NCBI GenBank assembly: GCA_002482725.1
Contig: DLGO01000146.1
Location: forward strand, 1 to 6,983
Direction of reading: 5' to 3'
Source: Bacteroidetes bacterium UBA7692
Lineage (GTDB): Bacteria; Bacteroidota; Bacteroidia; Chitinophagales; LD1
DNA length: 6,983 bases
Below are positions 1-4,769 of this stretch, in pieces (within the stretch, counting starts at the first letter, position 1; each line of letters begins with the position of its first letter). The position numbers were made by a program, and so were the translations under genes. The notes under the pieces were generated by a model that saw only the letters and a program-made list of their open reading frames with translations, did no database searches and was not told where the DNA came from.

Positions 1-1
1 A

Positions 2-844
2 GAGCGCGTTTTGGAAAATGCACGTTTGGAATGGAGGCCGAAAACATACAGTGCATATAAAACTGTTGTAGTAGATTTTCAAAAATACCTGGGCAGAATC
101 AAAGCAGAATTTGCAACAGAAAAATTTGTAGAAGATTTCATTTGGAATGAAAGAAAGAAAGGCAATACACCTGGTACACTATATCGCAAAAGAAATGCGT
201 TACTTATCTTATACAACAGGGCGATAAAGCTGGAATACTGCAAACACAATCCGGTTAAAAAAACAAAGGCAGTTAAACGAGCACCAATATCCCTCGCACC
301 ATTTAATTCAGACCAGACGGCCAAATTAAAAAAGAGTTTGAGTGGTAAACCTATATGGCTCGGGGTGGAATTGTTGTATTACTGTTTCATCAGGCCCAAA
401 GAGCAGCAGCTGCTAAGAATCGGGCATGTTAATCTGGAACTACGAAATATTTATATACCCAGTACCATTTCAAAAAACAAAAAGACACAACCGGTAGCTA
501 TTCCAGACGGATTGCTAAAGAGCATTGAAAGGCTGAAAGGTTTTCCTAACTGGTATTATGTATTCAGTAAGGATAGGGATGGATTACCAGGTCCAACACC
601 AGTGGGTAATAACTGGTTTTATAACCAGCATAAAAAAGCAATGATTGAAAGTGGCATTTATGGCAATTACAGCCTTTATAGCTGGAAGCATACCGGTGCT
701 GTGCAATGTGTTAAGAACGGAATACATATGAAGGATCTGCAAATGCAACTCAGGCATCACAGCCTCGACCAGGTAAATGAATACCTGCGAAGCTTGGGTG
801 TAGACATGAGCGAAGACCTGAAACACAAATTCCCCGCAATCTAA
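2..844 (+). CDS. Tyrosine recombinase (phage-type integrase), 5' end cut by window edge
   Basis: Site-specific tyrosine recombinase that would integrate or excise a mobile element. The reading frame is open to the left edge, so the true start lies outside; TTG at 11 is only the first start-like codon and I do not believe it. Numbering from that codon, residues about 10-90 form the helical core-binding domain (TYSAYKTVVVDFQKYLG onwards) and about 95-277 the catalytic domain. Visible active-site positions are Arg128 (FIRPKE), a hairpin lysine near 155-158 (SKNKK), His249 (QLRHHSL) and the nucleophile Tyr258, exactly nine residues after His249 as in the family. The usual H-x-x-R-H box reads Y223-S-W-K226-H227, so the second catalytic Arg is Lys and the first His is Tyr. 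I believe this box occurs in other Bacteroidota integrases, so it need not mean loss of activity. Twenty bases separate it from the next gene, which suggests one transcript. Confidence 0.88.
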   Translation, partial: ERVLENARLEWRPKTYSAYKTVVVDFQKYLGRIKAEFATEKFVEDFIWNERKKGNTPGTLYRKRNALLILYNRAIKLEYCKHNPVKKTKAVKRAPISLAPFNSDQTAKLKKSLSGKPIWLGVELLYYCFIRPKEQQLLRIGHVNLELRNIYIPSTISKNKKTQPVAIPDGLLKSIERLKGFPNWYYVFSKDRDGLPGPTPVGNNWFYNQHKKAMIESGIYGNYSLYSWKHTGAVQCVKNGIHMKDLQMQLRHHSLDQVNEYLRSLGVDMSEDLKHKFPAI

Positions 845-864
845 CGTCAACAAACAATCCTCAT

Positions 865-1440
865 ATGCTTTTTAAAGTCGAAGACCTGGATCCAGTGGAT
901 CCGGGCAACATTGTAACAACGCACGAGGCGAAATGCCTCAAGTACATCAGCGAGATGGTCGATAAGGACCTTTCAGCTGCTATTCCTGAACTCGTGGATG
1001 GATGGACCTACCATTATGATGTGAACCATCGGTGGAGCATCCACGATATCGTTATCCATTGCATTAAATTAATAGGGCCCTGCAAAGTTTACCTGAGTAT
1101 GTATGCTATTAAAAATTACCAGGCGGGACTATTAACGGCCATGCATTCTACCGGAGCAATAACAGAGCTGCATGCACTACTGGATTACAGGGTACCAACC
1201 CATGATGCAGATGCGGCTACCCTGATGGAAAGCAACTGCTCCAGTATCGGCTACGTCCGGACACATTCTAAGTTGGTGGTACTCCAGAATGAAAATTTCG
1301 GAGTAACACTCGTAGGCAGCGCCAACCTGACCACCAATACTAGACTTGATGTAGGTGTTATCACTGTTAGCCAGGAAGTAGCAGCTGCACGTATTAAATG
1401 GATTACAAACTTTATAACTGAAAACAATGGAACTAACTAA
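865..1440 (+). CDS. Phospholipase-D-superfamily protein with a single HKD-like motif (possible nuclease)
   Basis: 191 residues. The C-terminal half carries one PLD-type catalytic motif: His134-Ser-Lys136 followed by Gly151-Ser152-x-Asn154 and N-x-R-x-D-x-G (158-164). Known single-motif relatives (Nuc, BfiI type) act as dimers and cleave phosphodiester bonds in DNA, so a nuclease role is more likely than lipid hydrolysis, but this is inference. Two deviations are visible: the Asp normally five residues after the Lys is Gln141, and the gap to the GS-x-N part is longer than usual. The N-terminal 60 residues show no motif I recognise, and there is no signal peptide or membrane segment. The ATG at 865 is close behind the integrase stop, and the 3' end overlaps the next gene by 14 bases, so the three genes look co-transcribed. 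It could serve as a phage nuclease, a recombination accessory protein or a defence effector. Confidence 0.75.
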   Translation: MLFKVEDLDPVDPGNIVTTHEAKCLKYISEMVDKDLSAAIPELVDGWTYHYDVNHRWSIHDIVIHCIKLIGPCKVYLSMYAIKNYQAGLLTAMHSTGAITELHALLDYRVPTHDADAATLMESNCSSIGYVRTHSKLVVLQNENFGVTLVGSANLTTNTRLDVGVITVSQEVAAARIKWITNFITENNGTN

Positions 1441-1705
1441 AGAACAATTGGACATGATTACGAAACTTGGTGAAGCTGCAGCAACATTTAGAGCTGTGGC
1501 CAGGGTTATCGAATTGCCTTATATGGAATTCAAGGATGAGATGCTGGATGAAAATTCACCCGCTTACAAGGCTTACTATGCAGGGTTTGATAAGCTTGAT
1601 ACCAAAACTACAATGAGCGCAACCAAAGCTATGGAAAGAGGCTCAATACCGGCCTTGGGAGTGGTGGTTAAGAAAATAGAAACTACCAAAAGGGAAAATC
1701 AATAG
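1427..1705 (+). CDS. Small phage protein resembling a terminase small subunit (HTH, DNA recognition)
   Basis: 92 residues, starting inside the last 14 bases of the PLD-like gene in a different frame, a layout typical of coupled phage genes. The architecture matches what I know of small-terminase-like proteins: an N-terminal helix (LTKEQLDMITKLGEAA), a helix-turn-helix-like segment (TFRAVARVIELPYMEFKDEM), an acidic turn with SPAYKAYYAGF (about 44-54), then a helix ending in A-x-x-x-G-S-x-x-A-L (about 66-77), the pattern 'A..Gn..Ai' found in packaging subunits. If right, it would recognise phage DNA for packaging with a large ATPase/nuclease subunit. None is present downstream, where strong palindromes and then a converging gene follow. 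The residue-level match is loose, so a generic HTH protein is the alternative. A real coding gene is likely; the function is tentative. Confidence 0.62.
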   Translation: MELTKEQLDMITKLGEAAATFRAVARVIELPYMEFKDEMLDENSPAYKAYYAGFDKLDTKTTMSATKAMERGSIPALGVVVKKIETTKRENQ

Positions 1706-1725
1706 GTTTCTCCAAGCGGTTTTTT

Positions 1726-1755
1726 GCTACTTTTTGTCCGCATACAAAAAGTAGC
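1726..1755. repeat. Perfect 12-bp inverted repeat, 6-base loop (terminator or REP-like unit)
   Basis: The arm GCTACTTTTTGT (1726-1737) and its exact reverse complement ACAAAAAGTAGC (1744-1755) enclose CCGCAT. It lies 20 bases after the stop of the small-terminase-like gene and is preceded by CGGTTTTTT. It does not end in a GC stem plus T-run as a standard terminator would on the plus strand. On the minus strand a run of T/A-rich bases does follow. Similar 'TACTTTTTG...CAAAAAGTA' palindromes are, from memory, common dispersed intergenic elements in Bacteroidota. Confidence 0.7.
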
Positions 1756-1766
1756 CGGGACGCACG

Positions 1767-1804
1767 AAGCCGCCCAGTCACTATATAGTCGACCTGGGCG
1801 GCTT
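1767..1804. terminator. Second palindrome: 11-bp GC-rich stem between converging genes
   Basis: The arm AAGCCGCCCAG (1767-1777) pairs perfectly with CTGGGCGGCTT (1794-1804) across a 16-base loop that itself contains the palindromes ACTATATAGT (1780-1789) and GTCGAC (1788-1793). It stands only 11 bases after the first palindrome. As the plus-strand unit and the DUF932 gene point at each other across this spot, a bidirectional transcription stop is the simplest role. There is no clean T-run directly after the stem on either strand, so it may work only as an RNA structure or as part of a dispersed repeat. Confidence 0.55.
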
Positions 1805-1897
1805 GCCGTCTTGTTTCAAGTATGTTTTTTCCTTTTAGGTGTGGAACTGCTTCAAATAGGCGTCAAAATACAAACCCACCATAGCGCGCATTATATA

Positions 1898-2749
1898 TTA
1901 ATTGGCCAGTTGCAGTACATACTCAAATAGCCTTGCATCAATTTCCTGTTGTTTCTGAAATGACTTCTGCAGTTTGTTATGCAGCACATTATTAAAGGCA
2001 TTGTACCCTATCCAAAAGTTAGGGGCAACCTTTAAAATTCTGCTTTCCCGCTGTATAACATCTAACACCAAACGAGCATTTGCAGATGGGTTATTATTCT
2101 TTTCGCTCATTTCATATTTGAACAGTTTAAGTGTATCAGCGGTTAGCTTTACAAAACCGTTAAGGTCTTTTATTGGTGTTTCTGCTAATACTTCAAACTT
2201 CTTTTGCAAGGTGTAATACTCGTTATCTAAGAATTTGCGAATCAATCCTTCTATCTCTGGCATAATGATAGAAGTAATATTTCCCGTATGCTTAACGCTG
2301 AAACCGATTTGCGAGGTGGAAATGTGCAGCCCGTTTTGGCATACTTCGCGGAAGTAACCAAATGAGCCCGAAGTCCTACAGCTTCCATCGTATGAATTTA
2401 CAAAGGTCAGCATCGGTTTTATACCATCTAAGCCATTATTAACCTGTACATGATATGACGGGTCGTTCAATATGTAATCAGCGCTAAAACTGCGGTTCTC
2501 GCGGTTTATGGTTCGTTTGACAAATGCCATTCCTGCATCTTCCATTGCCATTTCTGCGGTTTCAAAAAACAGGTCATTTGTCAAGTGTCCATACTTTTCC
2601 GACACAATATTTACAATTTCGTTTTCACTTATTATGGCACGTGTAAGCCCATTTCGCGCTGGAATACCTGTAAGATCCTGCAAAAACTTAACCTTACTTT
2701 CAACAAATAGATTGTCAGCCCGCAAAGGGCGGTTTAAAAATATACTCAT
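1898..2749 (-). CDS. DUF932 family phage/plasmid-like protein
   Basis: 283 residues, about the usual size for compact DUF932 members. The diagnostic core is visible at residues 106-141: G-L-D-G-I-K-P-M-L-T, then NSYDGS (118-123), FGYFREVCQNGL (130-141) and KHTGN (153-157). Proteins of this family are found on plasmids, conjugative elements and phages (also called TIGR03299 phage/plasmid-like). Their biochemical role is not settled, and I do not assign one. The C-terminal half (about 160-283) is mostly predicted helix with many charged residues and a Gln/Lys-rich end. No signal peptide or membrane segment is seen. The ATG at 2749 follows an A/T-rich leader without a Shine-Dalgarno site. It lies 72 bases after the stop of the proline-rich gene on the same strand, with a terminator-like hairpin in that gap. 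The two are probably one operon with attenuated read-through into this gene. Confidence 0.85.
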   Translation of the reverse strand: MSIFLNRPLRADNLFVESKVKFLQDLTGIPARNGLTRAIISENEIVNIVSEKYGHLTNDLFFETAEMAMEDAGMAFVKRTINRENRSFSADYILNDPSYHVQVNNGLDGIKPMLTFVNSYDGSCRTSGSFGYFREVCQNGLHISTSQIGFSVKHTGNITSIIMPEIEGLIRKFLDNEYYTLQKKFEVLAETPIKDLNGFVKLTADTLKLFKYEMSEKNNNPSANARLVLDVIQRESRILKVAPNFWIGYNAFNNVLHNKLQKSFQKQQEIDARLFEYVLQLAN

Positions 2750-2776
2750 TTCAAAAAAATTGGATGGATGAAAAAT

Positions 2777-2798
2777 GAGGGCAGCGGCTGCCGCCCTC
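2777..2798 (-). terminator. Intercistronic GC-rich hairpin followed by a T-run (minus strand)
   Basis: GAGGGC (2777-2782) pairs with GCCCTC (2793-2798). An alternative fold uses the near-perfect palindrome GGCAGC-G-GCTGCC (2780-2792). Read on the minus strand the stem is followed at once by ATTTTT, as in a Rho-independent terminator. It sits between the proline-rich gene and the DUF932 gene and could reduce expression of the second. A perfect AGGAGG (minus strand, 2800-2795) is buried in the stem, but no start codon lies at a proper distance from it. Confidence 0.6.
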
Positions 2799-2821
2799 CT
2801 ATTTGTTACACAGTTACGCTA

Positions 2822-3313
2822 TTACAGTTTTACAATCTGCTTTTCGAGGTCGTAAATCTCGGTTTCTAGGCTTTTCATGGTTAGTTCAATAACCATCTTT
2901 ATCACCTCTGGACGATTACTTGTAAATCTCCTACCTGTTGAATCTTGCAAGGTTACAGATGTTGTACTTCCATCACTACCATAGTTGAAAGCTTTAACCG
3001 ATTGGAGGTATTTAATACTCCGTTCGTGTTTTTCGGAAAGTTCCTGTATTGCTTCCGCTCTTTCAATCTGACTTGAAACGGTAGGCTCTGGTAATGGAGC
3101 GGGCGCAGCTTCTCCAATTATTGGGGTTGGCTGATTGTCCGCATTGTTTGGAATTTCCGTTGGCGCAGGGGTGGCTTTCGGCTCTTTGTCCTCTTCGGGA
3201 TTGTCTGTAGATGGTTTCCCGATTGGTAAAGCTTTGAGCGCAGGCTCAAAAGTGCTTTTGAATGCAGATTTAGAAATACTGCTGTCGTTTGGTTTTTGTG
3301 AACCTTTTTTCAT
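2822..3313 (-). CDS. Hypothetical proline-rich protein with helical C-terminus, upstream of DUF932
   Basis: 163 residues, function unknown. Residues 1-30 are basic and Ser/Lys-rich. About 33-78 form a disordered linker rich in Pro, Ala and Glu/Asp (many P-x-P steps). About 80-105 are a charged helix (IERAEAIQELSEKHERSIKYL). About 105-132 form a small beta-like part (VKAFNYGSDGSTTSVTLQDSTG), and 137-163 a closing amphipathic helix (VIKMVIELTMKSLETEIY). The long linker joining a basic tail to a folded C-terminal part is typical of a scaffold or DNA/partner-binding accessory protein. I recall similar proteins beside DUF932 genes on Bacteroidota mobile elements, but have no proof of a shared function. 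It is first in the minus-strand unit, with a promoter candidate about 70-100 bases upstream. Confidence 0.75.
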   Translation of the reverse strand: MKKGSQKPNDSSISKSAFKSTFEPALKALPIGKPSTDNPEEDKEPKATPAPTEIPNNADNQPTPIIGEAAPAPLPEPTVSSQIERAEAIQELSEKHERSIKYLQSVKAFNYGSDGSTTSVTLQDSTGRRFTSNRPEVIKMVIELTMKSLETEIYDLEKQIVKL

Positions 3314-3384
3314 GTTGTTGTTGCGTACCGTTATAGACTTTCGCCCGTCTTTTTGTTGTTAATTCCCTTGTTACTAAGGTACCA

Positions 3385-3416
3385 TAAAGATAAGCAAATC
3401 AGCACTTTATACCAAA
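3385..3416 (-). promoter_or_regulatory. Candidate Bacteroidota promoter for the proline-rich/DUF932 unit
   Basis: On the minus strand a -33 element TTTG (3416-3413) is followed after 20 bases by TATCTTTA (3392-3385). The consensus is TTTG, 19-21 bases, TAnnTTTG; only the last base differs. This predicts a transcript start near 3378 and a leader of about 65 bases before the ATG at 3313. The leader has no Shine-Dalgarno site but AAC repeats right before the start. The -33 box lies inside one arm of the 3411-3479 inverted repeat. Confidence 0.45.
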
Positions 3417-3479
3417 TATTCACCGCCCTTTTTTCATATTTAAAGTGTTAAAAATCATGCGATTAGCTCAATATTTGGT
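3411..3479. promoter_or_regulatory. 10-bp inverted repeat pair, candidate operator
   Basis: ACCAAATATT (3411-3420) and its exact reverse complement AATATTTGGT (3470-3479) are separated by 49 bases. The left arm covers the -33 box of the predicted minus-strand promoter, so a protein bound to both arms could loop and repress it. No regulator gene is visible in the window. A chance match is possible in this AT-rich DNA. Confidence 0.35.
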
Positions 3480-3603
3480 GGCTTTTAAAAGCCTGTGGAA
3501 GGGAAACCCAACGCGTTGCCTGTCGAAAAACGCGAACTTTCGCGCCGTTTTTAACATATATGAGGGAGGGAAATTTGATGCCTTATGAACCTGCTTGAAA
3601 AGC

Positions 3604-3726
3604 ATGCCTATAGATGTATTTGAATCAGTTAGTGATAGGAGCAAGTACCGTGTACTGCGCATAGCACGGGCCGAAGTGCAACTGCATCATAGATTACACA
3701 AGAATGAAATACTTTATTACATTTAA
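3604..3726 (+). CDS. Doubtful 40-codon ORF upstream of the HEPN-like gene
   Basis: ATG at 3604 opens a 40-codon frame ending in TAA at 3724-3726, 25 bases before the HEPN-like start. The product begins MPIDVFESVSDRSKYRV and is basic and helical-looking (IARAEVQLHHRLHKNE). Just upstream lie a GGGAGGG stretch (3564-3570), an ATG at 3578 with a six-codon frame ending at 3598, and then this ORF, like a leader-peptide arrangement. It could be a small regulator or antitoxin for the next gene, the remnant of a decayed gene, or chance. A 64-codon frame on the other strand (3468-3662) overlaps it and looks less protein-like. Confidence 0.2.
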   Translation: MPIDVFESVSDRSKYRVLRIARAEVQLHHRLHKNEILYYI

Positions 3727-3751
3727 TAAATTCATCAAATAAATTCCAGGT

Positions 3752-4417
3752 ATGGAAAGCACCAGCGAACTCAGAAACTATAATAAGGACTTAGATGTAA
3801 TACACACTATGATCAGAATTTGTGATACATCGGTTGAAATTATCAATACAATTAGAAATCAATATGGATTACTTGGAATTAATGAAAGGTTTTTCAATTA
3901 TACTCAGGTAATAAATTATAGAATAGTAGTAATTGAATTGAACAAGTTGTTTGCAAGTAATCCCAACAATGATCATTATCAGCTACTCAAATGGGTTAAC
4001 AATCTAAGAGTTGGAAATTATTCCGACATAGAAAAATTACCACGTGAAATGGCCGGATCAATTAAAAAAGAAATTCAAGAGCATAACCCCAGTATCAAAA
4101 TCGTAAATGATCTAAGGAATAAAGTATTTGCTCATACTGATCTAAATGCAAAAGCAGTTCAATCATTAGATATGTCAGAAATAAGCAAACTGGTAACATT
4201 GTCATTAAAGATATATAATGAAATAGATCAGTTTTATTTCAAAACAACAACGATTTTGAATGGCCCTACGCAGGAAGGGGAACAATTAGCCTTTCTTATT
4301 GAACTCAATGAGAAACGAGATCATATTTTTAGAGCGGTAGAATATATGAATGAGCATTATGAAGAAAGCATGTTAATCACCTCGTTAACAAAAAATCCAA
4401 TACCTAATATTCCATAA
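3752..4417 (+). CDS. HEPN-domain protein, AbiU2-like (putative abortive-infection RNase)
   Basis: 221 residues, nearly all helical. The key feature is R122-N-K-V-F-A-H128, an R-x5-H motif that fits the R-x4-6-H signature of HEPN ribonucleases, followed by T-D130, as in AbiU2-type proteins ('R...aHtD'). An earlier block (YRIVVIELNKLFA, 56-68, and DHYQLLKW, 74-81) also matches the AbiU2 style. HEPN proteins of this kind are thought to cut RNA on phage infection; that role is inferred here. The gene is much more AT-rich than the tail genes beside it, which suggests separate acquisition. It has its own start region and ends eight bases before a strong hairpin, and it points at the tail module: a typical place for a prophage-carried defence gene. 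No MNT-type nucleotidyltransferase antitoxin lies beside it. The start at 3752 has only a weak CCAGG upstream. A poor promoter match (TACATTTA at 3718-3725) precedes it. Confidence 0.6.
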   Translation: MESTSELRNYNKDLDVIHTMIRICDTSVEIINTIRNQYGLLGINERFFNYTQVINYRIVVIELNKLFASNPNNDHYQLLKWVNNLRVGNYSDIEKLPREMAGSIKKEIQEHNPSIKIVNDLRNKVFAHTDLNAKAVQSLDMSEISKLVTLSLKIYNEIDQFYFKTTTILNGPTQEGEQLAFLIELNEKRDHIFRAVEYMNEHYEESMLITSLTKNPIPNIP

Positions 4418-4424
4418 CAAAAAA

Positions 4425-4444
4425 GCCACTCATTGCTGAGTGGC
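4425..4444. terminator. Hairpin terminator shared by converging genes
   Basis: GCCACTCA (4425-4432) and TGAGTGGC (4437-4444) form a perfect 8-bp stem with a TTGC loop. Six A's lie just before it (4419-4424), giving TTTTTT after the stem on the minus strand: a classic Rho-independent terminator for the tail-side genes. On the plus strand it starts eight bases after the HEPN-like stop and probably stops that transcript too, although only CTAAAATAGTTT follows. Confidence 0.85.
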
Positions 4445-4467
4445 CTAAAATAGTTTAACACAATTCA

Positions 4468-4722
4468 TTAAATCTCACAAATTAAATCATCCGAGTACTT
4501 TTTTTGAAACTCCTCAAAATTCCAATAAAATCTTAATTCATCTTCCATTCCTATAAATCTAATAGCAATAATATGTTCAGGTTCTTTATCGGCATCAAAA
4601 CTTGCTCTAGCTCTCTCTAACATATCTGGCACATTGGTAACATCTCGGATTGAGGTTATATGATTAATGTTATAGTATGATTCATTACCTATGGTAGTTT
4701 TTAGCTTAATAAACTTATTCAT
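4468..4722 (-). CDS. Small hypothetical protein, faintly FlbD-like
   Basis: 84 residues, acidic, no membrane segment. It opens MNKFIKLKTTIGNESYYNINH followed by ITSIRDV, that is 'F-I-K-L-T...N-x-x-x-I-x-x-I', and later has HIIAIRFIG and a helical end (EEFQKKYSDD). Small FlbD-like beta proteins share the scheme 'I-x-L-T ... v-N-x-x-x-I ... t-x-I-x-x-x-G-x-x-x ... E-s-x-e-e', but the resemblance is weak and says nothing firm about function. It follows the tail gene by 29 bases on the same strand, lies just before the terminator and is AT-rich like the HEPN gene opposite. It may be an extra cargo gene with its own promoter. Its ATG is preceded by TAACAATA, without a Shine-Dalgarno site. Confidence 0.7.
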   Translation of the reverse strand: MNKFIKLKTTIGNESYYNINHITSIRDVTNVPDMLERARASFDADKEPEHIIAIRFIGMEDELRFYWNFEEFQKKYSDDLICEI

Positions 4723-4739
4723 TATTGTTAATTATCTAA

Positions 4740-4769
4740 CAAACATACACATTAATCAATAACCTCATA
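4740..4769 (-). promoter_or_regulatory. Candidate promoter for the 84-residue gene
   Basis: On the minus strand TATGTTTG (4747-4740) matches the Bacteroidota -7 consensus TAnnTTTG exactly. A weak -33 candidate TATG lies at 4769-4766, 18 bases upstream, inside the end of the tail gene. A start near 4734 would give a leader of only about 11 bases. A perfect -7 alone can arise by chance. Confidence 0.35.

Larger units (their letters stand above)
3314..3751. other. Palindrome-rich intergenic region between diverging genes
   Basis: About 440 bases without a convincing gene. Besides the promoter candidate and inverted repeat it holds GGCTTTTAAAAGCC (3480-3493), CAACGCGTTG (3509-3518), and an imperfect hairpin at 3526-3552 in which AAAAAC pairs with GTTTTT around GCGAA/TTCGC. 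Three palindromes within 75 bases are more than I would expect by chance. The region parts the leftward DUF932 unit from the rightward HEPN gene, so it is mainly a shared control region. It might also be a protein-binding site such as an origin, but no replication protein or relaxase is nearby to support that. Confidence 0.5.

Noticed and set aside
888..903. Two GGATCC sites three bases apart near the start of the PLD-like gene
   Set aside because: Lies in coding sequence (D-P-V-D-P repeat of residues), so protein sequence explains it better than a DNA signal.
1177..1455. 92-codon minus-strand frame opposite the PLD-like gene
   Set aside because: Antisense shadow over the PLD motif region; Cys-rich with no recognisable pattern.
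1724..1930. 68-codon plus-strand frame across the two palindromes
   Set aside because: It is made up of the palindromic DNA and runs into the end of the DUF932 gene; the product has no protein-like pattern.
2795..2800. Perfect AGGAGG on the minus strand as a ribosome binding site
   Set aside because: No start codon follows at 5-10 bases, it is inside a hairpin stem, and the DUF932 start is about 45 bases away.
3468..3662. 64-codon minus-strand frame in the palindrome-rich region
   Set aside because: It covers the hairpins and its product shows no domain-like pattern. It also overlaps the slightly better 40-codon frame on the other strand.
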